NCBI GenBank assembly: GCA_963802795.1
Contig: CAWDJV010000002.1
Span: 224,979-288,978 of the forward strand
DNA: 64,000 nt
Source of the DNA: JAIBJN01 sp963802795
GTDB lineage: Bacteria; Actinomycetota; Thermoleophilia; Gaiellales; Gaiellaceae
Reading direction: 5' to 3'
The position numbers and the translations under genes were made by a program. Under the pieces are notes generated by a model. It ran no database searches. It worked only from the letters and a program-made list of their open reading frames with translations, and was not told the DNA's origin. Position 1 is the stretch's first letter. Each line of letters opens with the position of its first letter. This document shows, in pieces, positions 1-7,443 of this stretch.

Positions 1-128
1 GACGCCAGGTTGGCCGGATCTTCCTCGTCCGCCGGCTCGCCGGTGTCCTGATGGACGAGGCGGGCCAGCGCCCGCTCGATGCGCTCGCGCTCGGCGGCCA
101 GCAGTTCGCGAGCCCGCTCTGGATCCAT
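1..128 (-). CDS. TraR/DksA-like protein, N-terminal part (cut by window edge)
   Basis: The reverse strand opens with ATG at 126-128 and runs off the left edge after 42 codons. The N-terminus begins MDPERARELLAAERERIERA and continues with an acidic stretch (EPADEEDPANLA). A charged helix opening with MDPERARELL followed by an acidic linker is typical of actinobacterial TraR/DksA-type C4 zinc-finger proteins, which bind the RNA polymerase secondary channel. The zinc-finger half would lie outside the window, so the assignment rests on resemblance of the N-terminus only. It could be any short coiled-coil protein. Confidence 0.4.
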   Translation of the reverse strand, partial: MDPERARELLAAERERIERALARLVHQDTGEPADEEDPANLA

Positions 129-280
129 CAGGCCACGTTAGCGCAGCACGAGTGGCGCTAGGAAGTCGGCCGCCCCGTATCGTTGGGCGCCCGATGGCTG
201 CGTTCGGGACTTTTGTGGACTTCGGCGGACTGAGGGCGGCACTCTCAATCCAGCCAGAGGGCGCATGATTAGCGGGTATA

Positions 281-343
281 GCGGAGGGGGACGGATTCGA
301 ACCCTCGATCCGCCTAACGACGGATAACGGTTTCGAGACCGCC
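281..343 (-). repeat. tRNA-Ser(CGA) 3'-half copy, distal attachment-site-like repeat
   Basis: This 63-bp stretch matches 5470-5533, the 3' part of the complete tRNA-Ser(CGA), with one substitution (position 292) and one single-base gap in the anticodon loop. It covers the anticodon arm, variable arm, T-arm and acceptor 3' strand, but the 5' half of the tRNA is absent. This is the footprint left when an element integrates into a tRNA gene by a tyrosine recombinase. It is not a functional tRNA. Confidence 0.85.
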
Positions 344-771
344 TAGAACATGTCTATTTGCAGGGCTTTGAGCTCCAGTTCGCCAGTAGGTTCACCAGCC
401 CGAGCGGCGAGTCGGCTCAAGGAGGCCGTCGAGCTGTCGCGGAACAGGAGCAGCCACCAACGGTCTCGATAATCGGATTGTGGAAGCCCGCCGCCGCGAG
501 CTGAATCAGCAGCGGGCCAAGCTCCCGATCCGGGACGTGTTGGAGGGCGACCGTGAAGGGACAAACGTCCTGCATCCTACGTTGCTATAGCCTAAAACGT
601 AGTCATCTAATCCTACGTTGTCAAGAAGTGTGCTACAGTACGGAGGCGCCAGAAGACCCAGAAGGAAGCCGTCGAGGCTCCGACCCGCTCTTCGACTGTC
701 ACACCGGGCCTGAGTGCATCAGGAGGACTCAACCGGGTTCTCCGCCCTGAACGAAGAGCGTTAGGAGCACC
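344..771. other. Gene-poor junction region next to the distal repeat
   Basis: No convincing gene is visible. A short open stretch at about 461-592 on the plus strand reads DNRIVEARRRELNQQRAKLP and ends LHPTLL before a stop; it has coding-like composition but no start codon and may be the tail of a lost gene. Two copies of ATCCTACGTTG occur about 35 bp apart (about 575 and 611), followed by TGCTACAGT, which resembles an extended -10 element and could drive the gene at 772. Confidence 0.35.
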
Positions 772-1086
772 ATGCATACCACCGTTAGACGCTACGAGGG
801 GATCGATCAGAGCCGCAAGGACGAGCTCGCCAAGAGGGTCGGCGAGAGCCTGCTGCCCCGCCTGAGCGAGCTGCCGGGCTTCAGCGGCTACTACCTCATC
901 GACGCCGAGAAGGACGTCATGAGCTCCATCAGCTTCTTCGACACCTCGGCGCAGGCCGACGAGTCGACTCGCTTTGTCGCCAGCTGGTTGCGCGAGGAGA
1001 AGCTCGAGAACGTGGTCCCGAACTCGCCGAAGATCACCGTCGGCGAGGTCATCGTCCACAAGTGGAACGGCGCGGTCAAGGCGTAA
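772..1086 (+). CDS. ABM-like (antibiotic biosynthesis monooxygenase-type) small protein
   Basis: The 104-residue product begins MHTTVRRYEGID and has the size and beta-alpha pattern of a single dimeric alpha/beta-barrel unit: an early strand (TTVRRYEG), a helix ending in a PRLSELPGFSGYYLID strand, a further strand (DVMSSISFFD), and a helix (ADESTRFVASWL). Proteins of this fold act as cofactor-free monooxygenases, heme-degrading enzymes or simple dimerisation modules; the substrate cannot be predicted. An AGGAG ribosome binding site lies 8 bp before the ATG and a strong terminator follows at 1109, so it is probably a single-gene unit within the tRNA-Ser islet. Confidence 0.65.
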   Translation: MHTTVRRYEGIDQSRKDELAKRVGESLLPRLSELPGFSGYYLIDAEKDVMSSISFFDTSAQADESTRFVASWLREEKLENVVPNSPKITVGEVIVHKWNGAVKA

Positions 1087-1108
1087 GCGCCTGTCTCGAC
1101 GCAAGGGG

Positions 1109-1134
1109 AAGGCCCGCGGCTCGCGGGCCTTCTT
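1109..1134 (+). terminator. Rho-independent terminator after the ABM-like gene
   Basis: AAGGCCCGCG, a three-base loop GCT, then CGCGGGCCTT form a perfect 10-bp stem that runs into TTCTTCC, 23 bp after the stop of the 772-1086 gene. Confidence 0.8.
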
Positions 1135-1153
1135 CCTGCACGAGAGGCATCTG

Positions 1154-1321
1154 ATGAAGACGATCACGACAACCGCGTCCGTTCGGCAAGCCGACTCCTC
1201 CCTTGACGCGACGCTCAATCCAGTGGCGCTCAGCTCTGGAGAGATCGTCTCTTGGGGCGTAGCGTTTCCGAGGTCCGGATCTGGCACGCCCGTCGTCCGA
1301 CGGAAGGCGCTGTCGGCCTAG
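1154..1321 (+). CDS. Possible 55-residue peptide, uncertain
   Basis: An ATG at 1154, 7 bp after GAGAGG, opens a 55-codon frame beginning MKTITTTASVRQADSSLDAT and ending RRKALSA. There is no recognisable domain or signal peptide, and the rest of the 1135-1572 stretch shows nothing else. The ribosome-binding-site spacing is the only positive argument; it may be chance. Confidence 0.2.
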   Translation: MKTITTTASVRQADSSLDATLNPVALSSGEIVSWGVAFPRSGSGTPVVRRKALSA

Positions 1322-1572
1322 CATTAGGGGCCGTTGACCACGGCCGGATGCTATTCCCGTGGCGCCATGGCGACTTCCGCTTCTCGAGCGGGAAGGGGGA
1401 GCGCCTCCTTGTATTGCAGGGCGGTTCTTGCGGCGCTAGTCACTCAAGCTCGCGAACCGCCCCGCTTTCCCTTTTTCCCGCACGGAAGCCGGGTCCATGC
1501 GGTCTGCTATCCCCAAACCTCCGCTTGCGATCGGAGCCGGCGGCAATCGCGTCCCACTCCGACGAGTGTCCG

Positions 1573-2178
1573 TCAGCGGCCGCGCGCCGCGGGCACTTGC
1601 GGCTGCTTTGGTAACAGGCGGTGGCCGTCGACGACGGCGCTCGCGACGTCGACGAGCCTGCGGTTGGCGGTGCGAGAGTGGTCGCGCAGCATGTTGAAGG
1701 CGGTGGCCTCGTCGATCGAGTGGCGTTCCATCAGAATGCCCTTGGCTCGCTCGGTGATGGCGCGGCGCCCGAAGGCGCCTTCGAGGTCGTGGTACTCGGC
1801 GAAGCGGCGCAGCACGATGTCGATCGAGCTCTGCCAGTCCTTGGCCTCCGCATCGGTGATGTAGGCAAAGACGCCGCGCTTGGACGCCTCCTTGACGAAG
1901 TCCGGATCGGGTGCGTGGATCAGGGCGATGACCGGACAGGCGGACTCGCGCACGATCTTCTCGATCAATCCGAGCGCGTGATCCGAGCTCTCGCCGAGCC
2001 CGACGAGCGCGACGTCGGGTCGCTCCCTGGCCGTCACGGCGCCGACGTCTTCGACCTCGATCTCGCGCGCGATCACCTCGTGCCCGAGCGCGGCGACGAT
2101 CGGCGCGACGAGTGCCAGGCGATCTTTGCGCTCGTTCGCGATCAGCACACGCAGGTGCTCGGTCTCGCGGTAGCTCAT
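1573..2178 (-). CDS. ANTAR-domain regulator with a degenerate receiver
   Basis: The 201-residue protein has an N-terminal receiver-like domain (about 8-120) and a C-terminal ANTAR domain (about 135-190; RRAITERAKGILMERH, then EATAFNMLRDHSRTANRRL). ANTAR domains bind paired hairpins in nascent RNA and prevent transcription termination. The usual phospho-acceptor Asp at the end of strand 3 is replaced by Gly (PDVALVGLGES) and the acidic pair near the N-terminus reads NERKDR, so control by phosphorylation is unlikely; this degenerate form recurs in actinobacterial ANTAR proteins. It is a lone gene without a histidine kinase nearby, inside the tRNA-Ser islet. The last few residues (PQVPAARGR) look less conserved. 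Confidence 0.85.
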   Translation of the reverse strand: MSYRETEHLRVLIANERKDRLALVAPIVAALGHEVIAREIEVEDVGAVTARERPDVALVGLGESSDHALGLIEKIVRESACPVIALIHAPDPDFVKEASKRGVFAYITDAEAKDWQSSIDIVLRRFAEYHDLEGAFGRRAITERAKGILMERHSIDEATAFNMLRDHSRTANRRLVDVASAVVDGHRLLPKQPQVPAARGR

Positions 2179-2448
2179 CCGCCGTTCCTCGGTCGAGTGT
2201 AGCCCCTCCGGAGCGCTCTCATCACGGCCGGTTCGTGTCGGCGCGCCGAGTGGTAGAGTGCAGGTTGCCTCGCCCTAGCCTTAGGCGGGCAGACTTTTCC
2301 GGCTCCGACACTTGGCCGGCGTAGCGCGTCGACCCAGTTGCGGTCGGCGTGAACGCGAGCGTCAGGGGCCGCAGATGTCTCTTTCGTCTTCCTTGGAGCA
2401 CTCGGCGACCACGGGTTCGCCGCGGGCGTTCCGGATCGCGAGTGTCCG

Positions 2449-3582
2449 TTGATTGAAACGGTCCCACTCCGTCGCCCGGTCGGCGTGAGCTGGCCCGCGG
2501 CACAGTGGTTTGCAATCCGCCACAGTCCGCATCGTCGGAGGCTGGTCGGTGGACTGGCGTTCTCTCTTCTCTCGCTGGGCGCGTGTGTCCTCGTCGCTCG
2601 ATACCTGAGCGACGCGAGCTGGCCCCTGGAGGGCGCGCACGTGCCCCTGGTCTTCCTCGCCGGAGGCGCCTATCTCGTCAGCTTCGGCTTCCGCGCATTC
2701 GGATGGCACCAGCTGTTCCCCAGTCGCGAGCGCCCCGACGGCGCACGGTGTCTCGCCGCCTGCGGGGCGTCCGCGGCCAGCGGAGTCGTCCTGCCCTTCC
2801 GGCTCGACTACGTCGTGAAGATCTCCACTCTGCGCCGGCTCGGCGGGGTCAGGCTCGGGCTCGGGACGATTGCCGTCTCGATCGTTGCCCTCGGCATGGT
2901 CGACGCAGTGGCGATGCTTCCGTTGGCCCTCGCCGCTCTCGCAACGTCGGGGCCGATCCTCCGCGCGCCGTTGATCGTCGTCGTCCTGTTCTGCATCGGC
3001 TGCCTCGGGATCCTCACGCTGGGACAGCGGGTGGCACGGCTCCCGCTCATCGGGCGCTCGGACCGGCTCCACATGGTCTACCGGCGCGTCGCGGACAGCA
3101 CGCGGTTCTCGCGGACGACTGTCGTCGCGGGCCTGCTGCTCCTGGGCTGCTGGACCTCGCGCGCCGTCGGCAGCACCCTCTTGCTGAGCGCCATCGGCGT
3201 TCCGTTCTCGCCGACGCTCGCGTTGGCCGTCCTCTGCATGAGTGCCGCGACGGCGATCCTTCCGATCACGGCCGGTGGAGCGGTCGCGGGCATGGGGACG
3301 ACGGCGGGCGTGCTGTTCGCGCTCGGCGTCTCGCAGGGCGCGGCGGTCAACTTCGCGTTGGCCTCCGGGCTCCTGCTGACCGGCGCGGCGCTCGCCGCGG
3401 CCGCGCTCGGGCTGAGTGGATCGCTTCTTCTCACGTTCCGCGCGCGCCGGGCGCTCGCCGCCGCGATCCCCGCACAGTGGGCGGACATGACGAAGAAGTC
3501 CGTCGCGGTGGGCGACGTTGCTCCGATCGCCGCTCTTGCCCCTACGCACGCCAGCCGCGTGCCGGCGAGCGCGGGTTCTTAG
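2449..3582 (+). CDS. Lysylphosphatidylglycerol synthase TM-region / YbhN-like membrane protein
   Basis: The product (377 residues from TTG at 2449) is a multi-pass membrane protein with about eight hydrophobic segments, starting around residue 32 (LVGGLAFSLLSLGACVLVAR) and ending near 325. The layout, including an early R-x-FGWHQLF segment and a Gly/Ala-rich loop near residue 265 (TAGGAVAGMGTTAG), fits the UPF0104/LPG-synthase transmembrane family, which moves or modifies lipids and lipid-linked sugars. No catalytic GNAT-like domain follows, so a flippase or transport role is more likely than aminoacylation. The start is uncertain because no good ribosome binding site precedes the TTG. The C-terminal 40 residues are cytoplasmic and basic. 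Confidence 0.7.
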   Translation: MIETVPLRRPVGVSWPAAQWFAIRHSPHRRRLVGGLAFSLLSLGACVLVARYLSDASWPLEGAHVPLVFLAGGAYLVSFGFRAFGWHQLFPSRERPDGARCLAACGASAASGVVLPFRLDYVVKISTLRRLGGVRLGLGTIAVSIVALGMVDAVAMLPLALAALATSGPILRAPLIVVVLFCIGCLGILTLGQRVARLPLIGRSDRLHMVYRRVADSTRFSRTTVVAGLLLLGCWTSRAVGSTLLLSAIGVPFSPTLALAVLCMSAATAILPITAGGAVAGMGTTAGVLFALGVSQGAAVNFALASGLLLTGAALAAAALGLSGSLLLTFRARRALAAAIPAQWADMTKKSVAVGDVAPIAALAPTHASRVPASAGS

Positions 3583-3598
3583 CGGGCCTCGGTTCCCG

Positions 3599-3958
3599 TC
3601 AGCGGCGGGCGAGCCGGCGACCGCTCTCCGTCTCGGGCGGGGTGTAGTTGAGCTCGTAGTGGTGATAGAGGGCTGACTCTCCGGTCTGGGAGAGCTCGTC
3701 GCCGTGCATGTCGATGTTAGGGGCGTCCTCGACTTGCTCCTTGGAGACGGCCACCTGGAGGCCGTCGGGGCCGATCGTGAGCCCGCGCAGCGGCACGAAC
3801 GTCAAGTGGCGGGCGAACAGGCCCTCCTTCACGGTGCCGAACATCGGCTCGTCGGTCTCGACGTCCACGTATACGTCTTCCAGCTTGCCGATCTTCCTGC
3901 CCTCGCTGTCGACCAGATCCTTGCCGTGCCACTCCGCGATGTTGTGATGCTTGGCCAT
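3599..3958 (-). CDS. PRC-barrel domain protein
   Basis: The 119-residue product opens MAKHHNIAEWHGKDLVDSEG and carries a PRC-barrel: the strand-turn signature GKDLVDSEGRKIGKLEDVYV, then FGTVKEGLFARHLTFVPL, and a later DGLQVAVSKEQVEDAPNI typical of the C-terminal part of these domains. PRC-barrels are small beta-barrel adaptor modules in photosynthetic reaction centres, RimM and many actinobacterial stress proteins; the partner is unknown. A purine-rich GAGGCAGAGG lies just upstream of the ATG. It converges with the membrane protein at 2449-3582. Confidence 0.85.
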   Translation of the reverse strand: MAKHHNIAEWHGKDLVDSEGRKIGKLEDVYVDVETDEPMFGTVKEGLFARHLTFVPLRGLTIGPDGLQVAVSKEQVEDAPNIDMHGDELSQTGESALYHHYELNYTPPETESGRRLARR

Positions 3959-4068
3959 CGTCCTCTGCCTCCTCGCCCCGCAGTAGTCCGGCAGGTGCTC
4001 CTCGTACGCGCCGTGCTCGCCTTCGATGCGTAGTGGGCGCTAGGTCCGTATCAGACGGAGCTTGACCG

Positions 4069-4341
4069 TCATTCGGGTTGGCTCGGGTCACTGCGAGGTG
4101 CCTCCGTGCGCGGCTCCGCGGCTGCGCGCTCAGCCCGATAGCGCTCTTCGTATTCACGCCCCCGCTCTGCCTCCTCGCGCTCCTGCTCACCATGGCGCTC
4201 GTCGCGCTCGCGCGTTTGCTCTGCCTGCTTACGCTCACGCTCACGCTCCCGCTTGTAGTGGTCGTAGCTGTCGGCGCCTGTGGATCGCCAGCGTTTGCGG
4301 ACGTAGTTGCCGACCTTCCTGAGCTTGTCCCCTACACCCAC
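4069..4341 (-). CDS. Small highly charged helical protein, function unknown
   Basis: The 90-residue sequence starts MGVGDKLRKVGNYVRKRW and then becomes almost entirely Arg/Glu/Lys (KRERERERKQAEQTRERD, REEAERGREYEERYRAER), predicting a long single helix or coiled coil. No domain is recognised. The basic N-terminal helix with aromatic residues could bind membrane or nucleic acid; this is speculation. Codon positions are consistent with real coding, but low complexity also yields long open frames by chance. Confidence 0.5.
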   Translation of the reverse strand: MGVGDKLRKVGNYVRKRWRSTGADSYDHYKRERERERKQAEQTRERDERHGEQEREEAERGREYEERYRAERAAAEPRTEAPRSDPSQPE

Positions 4342-4425
4342 TTGTGGCTCCTCACGTGAACCCGCGAATACGATATCGGAGGGCAGGCGCCCATCGGCCG
4401 CCGCCGCAACGCCGCCGATGCGTCT

Positions 4426-5301
4426 TCAGTGCGCCTCTCGCGCCCGATCGGCAGACTCGGCAGCGGTTCGAGGAGGCGGGAAGCTCACCGGCAGGCCGTC
4501 GGCCTCGAGTTGGAAGAGCGTCTCGGGATCGCGTAGCCCCTGCAGACGGTGAGTCCCCAGCGGGCGAAGGCCGACCCCCACTGGAAGCGATGCCTCGACG
4601 GCTCGCGCGGTAGCTGACGAAAGCACGATCTGGCCGCCGTGGCCGACTGCGCAGATGCGGGCGGCAGTGTGCACGGCCATACCTACGTAGCCGCTCTCGG
4701 TCAGCGTGGGGCGGCCCGTGTGGAGGCCGATTCTGACCCGCACGCTTGCCCCGTCCGGCCACGCCCGAGACCCCAGACTTCGTTGGATCGCGATCGCCGC
4801 CTCGAGAGCACCGACCGGGCGCTTGAAGACCGCGAAGAGCTCGTCCGCGCGGACGTCAACCTCGCGGCCGTCAGAGCGTTGGACGGCGCGCCGGAGGAAT
4901 CGGCGCACTTCACCGAGCAGGGACGCGTAGCCGTCACCAACGCGGCGCACAAGACCGGTGGAGTCCTCGATGTCGGTGAGGAGGAACGTGACCTGGCCCG
5001 TGGGCAGGTTGCGCGACACGGCATCCCGGCCTCTCGACTCGCCCTCGAGCCGCTCGGTGGCGAGCTGCCCGGTGATGAACCCGATGGGCACGATCCCGTA
5101 CTTCTTCGCCGCGTTCAGCAGTCTCTTGCGCGCACGCTCCCGCGCCGCGTCGTCCTCGAACCTGATTTGGTTGAAGCGGGCGAGGGCGTTGCGAACGTGT
5201 GCCTCGTCGTGGATCGGCAGGCGTCGTTGCCCTTTCGAATTGACGTAGGCGAAGGCGCTGTTCGAAAGCTGGGCGCGAGCCTTGGCGCTGAGCCGCGACA
5301 T
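4426..5301 (-). CDS. Class III adenylate/guanylate cyclase with N-terminal DUF6582-like segment
   Basis: The 291-residue protein has a basic N-terminal segment (about 1-85: SNSAFAYVNSKGQRRLPIHD, then HVRNALARFNQIRF) of the kind found in small DUF6582 proteins, followed by a nucleotide cyclase homology domain (about 100-270). Cyclase landmarks are the metal-binding TFLLTDIEDSTGLV, a second Asp in VRADELFAVF, and GYVGMAVHTAARI near the end, where the transition-state Asn of canonical cyclases is replaced. It could therefore be a weak or degenerate cyclase of the type common in mycobacteria and related bacteria. It is soluble, with no transmembrane segment. It is the gene closest to the intact tRNA-Ser within the islet. 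Confidence 0.85.
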   Translation of the reverse strand: MSRLSAKARAQLSNSAFAYVNSKGQRRLPIHDEAHVRNALARFNQIRFEDDAARERARKRLLNAAKKYGIVPIGFITGQLATERLEGESRGRDAVSRNLPTGQVTFLLTDIEDSTGLVRRVGDGYASLLGEVRRFLRRAVQRSDGREVDVRADELFAVFKRPVGALEAAIAIQRSLGSRAWPDGASVRVRIGLHTGRPTLTESGYVGMAVHTAARICAVGHGGQIVLSSATARAVEASLPVGVGLRPLGTHRLQGLRDPETLFQLEADGLPVSFPPPRTAAESADRAREAH

Positions 5302-5469
5302 CGATCTCCATTTTCTCAGACGCGTCTCGCCGCTTCTTTAAACCCGGATGGTGGCTGCAGCGACACCGACCGCGGCCGCGATGCCGCGCCCTCGATGTCC
5401 GCACCGCGCCGGGCGGGTGCCGGCCAGCGCTGCCGAGAAGCCGCATGAACAAGCGGCTTCCTGGCTAAG

Positions 5470-5533
5470 GCGGAGGGGGAGGGATTCGAACCCTCGATCC
5501 GCCTAACGACGGATAACGGTTTTCGAGACCGCC
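5470..5533 (-). repeat. Proximal attachment-site-like repeat inside tRNA-Ser(CGA)
   Basis: The 64 bp from the anticodon arm to the 3' end of the intact tRNA-Ser recur at 281-343 (62 of 64 positions conserved). The identity stops exactly at the 5' side of the anticodon stem, as expected when recombination crosses over within the anticodon arm. Confidence 0.85.
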
Positions 5534-5559
5534 GCATTCGTCCGCTCTGCCACCCCTCC
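5471..5559 (-). tRNA. tRNA-Ser(CGA)
   Basis: The 89-nt gene has a 7-bp acceptor stem (GGAGGGG with CCCCTCC, discriminator G), a long class II variable arm (ATCCG paired with CGGAT), the T-loop GGTTCGAATCC and the anticodon CGA in the loop CTCGAAA. CCA is not encoded. The 3' half is duplicated at 281-343, marking an integration target. Confidence 0.95.
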
Positions 5560-5584
5560 GGCGGTTCAGCGAGCGCTCTGCGGA

Positions 5585-5675
5585 CGGAGAAGGAGGGATT
5601 CGAACCCTCGAAGGAGGTGTGTACCCCCTTAACGCCTTAGCAGGGCGCCGCCTTCGTCCACTCGGCCACTTCTCC
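5585..5675 (-). tRNA. tRNA-Ser(GCT)
   Basis: The 91-nt gene has acceptor strands GGAGAAG and CTTCTCC with discriminator G, a long variable arm (AAGGGGG and CACCTCCTT), the T-loop GGTTCGAATCC, and the anticodon loop CTGCTAA giving GCT. CCA is not encoded. It lies 25 bp upstream of tRNA-Ser(CGA) on the same strand, so the two are probably co-transcribed. Confidence 0.95.
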
Positions 5676-5883
5676 TTGGCCGCGCCATGGTACCAACGGG
5701 CCCACGGTGCCCAGACATGACGAAGCCCGCTTCGGTGTGGAGAGGAGCCGCAGAGCCGAAACGGGCTTTCGCCAGACGCCGGGGATCTTGGGGGAGCCGG
5801 CAGTCCGAATCATGCTGCTTTTGTCGGGCGTCGCCTCCCCACGATGGGGGATTCGGCGCGGCGCCTTCGTCTACCCTCGCCGG

Positions 5884-6084
5884 ATGCGCATCGGTCGCCG
5901 CGATGTCGCACTGACGAACCTCGACAAGATCTTCTTCCCGGGCCCGGGGCTGACCAAGGGCGATCTCGTCCGCTACTACGTCGACCTGGCGCCGTACACG
6001 GCCGGCATGTGGCGGCGCAAGGTCAGCCTCGCATCCCGGTTCGACGCCCTCGGCTTGGAGCCGCCCGCTACGCTTGAAGCGTGA
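5884..6084 (+). pseudogene. LigD-type polymerase domain, N-terminal remnant
   Basis: From ATG at 5884 the frame reads MRIGRRDVALTNLDKIFFPG, then GLTKGDLVRYYVDLAPYT, which is the opening of the LigD polymerase/primase (PolDom) family used in bacterial non-homologous end joining. Similarity ends after about 40 residues; the following 26 (GMWRRKVSLASRF and on) do not match and the frame stops at 6084. A full PolDom is about 290 residues and no other frame downstream carries the rest, so this is a true truncation rather than a frameshift. The frame is also open upstream to 5707, without family similarity. A LigC-type ligase lies 0.3 kb away on the opposite strand. Confidence 0.6.
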
Positions 6085-6365
6085 TCCTTCTCTATCCGAT
6101 CCTTCTGATCGGAGCGGCCGTGGTGGTGGCCTTGAGGAGGCAACATCCCGAGGGCCGCGGCTGGCCGTGGTTCGCAGCGTGGCTCCTCACGGGAGTGCTG
6201 TTCACGTTCAGCCTGGTTGCGGGGTTCAGCATCGGGCTCTTCTTCCTGCCCGTGGTCGCGGCCGCGCTGTTCGGCGTCGCCTGGCTGTCGCCGCATCTCC
6301 GTGAGGCCTCGGGCCTCGTCGTGGGAGGAGCGGTTCTCGTGGCCGCCCTCCTCGCCTTCGTCTAG
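6081..6365 (+). CDS. Small membrane protein, three hydrophobic segments
   Basis: GTG at 6081 opens a 94-residue frame (starting ILLYPILLIGAAVVVALRR) with three membrane segments at about 2-18, 31-60 and 75-93, separated by short charged loops (QHPEGRGW). It overlaps the stop of the LigD-like remnant by 4 bp. No family is recognised. It is reported as a real gene because hydrophobic periodicity and the GTGA overlap both support it. Confidence 0.5.
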   Translation: MILLYPILLIGAAVVVALRRQHPEGRGWPWFAAWLLTGVLFTFSLVAGFSIGLFFLPVVAAALFGVAWLSPHLREASGLVVGGAVLVAALLAFV

Positions 6366-6396
6366 GCCGAGGAAGCCCTCAGCCCGTAACGGTCTC

Positions 6397-7419
6397 TTAC
6401 TTGTGCCCGAGGAGGCCCGGCACGGTCGGGTCGCCCTTCTTCGGCCGCGGGCGCACCTGGTCGACGGTGCACTGCTCGGGATCCTTGTCCGGGCGAAAGC
6501 GGAGGAAGCGCGAGTTGTGCCGGAAGCGCCCCTTCTGCCACTTGTCGTAGCGAACCTCGACGACGAGCTCGGGCGGCACCGAGCTCCACTCGAGATCGGC
6601 CTTCGGCCTCCAGCGGCTCGGCGCGCCGCGCGGCTTCCGCTCCGGATTCGGGCCGAGCAACGGCTCCACGCGCGCGAGAATCTCCTCGCGCTTCTTCCCG
6701 GCGGCCGGCGCCGAGCCGACCGGCCGGAGCTCCTCGCCGTCGTAGAGGCCGAGCGCCAGGCTCGCGATCCCCGTTCCCTTCTCGCTCCAGGTGACGCCGA
6801 CGACGACGCAGTCGGCGGTCCGCTCGCCCTTCACCTTCTGGACCGCTTCGCGCGACCCGGGCATGTACGGGAAGCCGAGCCGCTTGGCGATCACGCCGTC
6901 GAACCCCGCCACCTCGAGGCGATCGAGCCAGACACCGGCCTCCTTCCGGTCGCTCGTCTTCGGGGAGATGTCGAAGGGGAGCGTCTCCACCTTCTTCCGC
7001 CGCTCCTCGAGGGGCTTCTCGTGGAGGTCCTCGCCGTCCCAGAGGAGGACGTCGAAGCACACGAAACCCGCCGGAATCTCTGCGGAGAGCTTGCGCACGC
7101 GGCTCTCGGCCGGGTGGAGGCGCATCTGGAGCGCGTCGAAGTCGAGCCCGCCTTCGCGGACGATCACGATCTCGCCGTCGACCGCCGAGCCGGGTGGGAG
7201 CAGCTCGCCGAGAGAGGCCAGCTCGGGGAAGTAGCGCAGGAGAGGCCTGGCGTTTCGGCTCCAGAGATGGAACTCGCCGTCGAGGTTCTCGGCGATGCCG
7301 CGGAAGCCGTCCCACTTCGGCTCGAACTGCCAGCCGTCGCCTTCCGGGAGGGTGTCGACGAGCTCCGCCTCCATGGGTGGAAAGGGCAAGCGCGCATTGG
7401 GCGAAACCTCCGAGGCCAT
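6397..7419 (-). CDS. ligC: ATP-dependent DNA ligase, LigC-like
   Basis: The 340-residue enzyme has the adenylation motif EPKWDGFRG (Lys is the AMP-accepting residue, near residue 36), followed by the nucleotidyltransferase motifs DGEIVI, FDVLLWDG, FDGVIAKR and QKVKGERTADCVVVG, then an OB-fold domain (about 215-340, ending RPRPKKGDPTVPG). Size and motif spelling match the mycobacterial LigC group, which seals nicks and acts in back-up end joining and repair. There is no attached polymerase or nuclease domain, but a broken LigD-polymerase start lies 0.3 kb away on the other strand, suggesting that this locus once held a ligase/polymerase pair. Confidence 0.9.
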   Translation of the reverse strand: MASEVSPNARLPFPPMEAELVDTLPEGDGWQFEPKWDGFRGIAENLDGEFHLWSRNARPLLRYFPELASLGELLPPGSAVDGEIVIVREGGLDFDALQMRLHPAESRVRKLSAEIPAGFVCFDVLLWDGEDLHEKPLEERRKKVETLPFDISPKTSDRKEAGVWLDRLEVAGFDGVIAKRLGFPYMPGSREAVQKVKGERTADCVVVGVTWSEKGTGIASLALGLYDGEELRPVGSAPAAGKKREEILARVEPLLGPNPERKPRGAPSRWRPKADLEWSSVPPELVVEVRYDKWQKGRFRHNSRFLRFRPDKDPEQCTVDQVRPRPKKGDPTVPGLLGHK

Positions 7420-7443
7420 CTCGCTCGTCTAAAAGCTAACGAC

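Larger units (their letters stand above)
281..5533. mobile_element. Islet bounded by tRNA-Ser(CGA) and a copy of its 3' half
   Basis: The segment lies downstream of the 3' end of the complete tRNA-Ser(CGA) and ends at a near-identical 63-bp copy of that tRNA's 3' half in the same orientation, the attL/attR arrangement of tRNA-targeted integrative elements. Inside are six genes (ABM-like, ANTAR regulator, flippase-like, PRC-barrel, charged small protein, cyclase). I find no integrase, excisionase or replication gene, so it is either a decayed element, a passenger mobilised in trans, or a duplication that mimics att sites. Boundaries are seen; mobility is inferred. Confidence 0.55.

Noticed and set aside
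281..343. Possible additional tRNA-Ser gene
   Set aside because: The 5' half is absent and the sequence changes right after the anticodon stem, so it is an attachment-site remnant.
6217..7443. N-terminal extension of FabF by 400 residues
   Set aside because: The extension is the antisense of the ligase gene and has no similarity; FabF starts at 7444.
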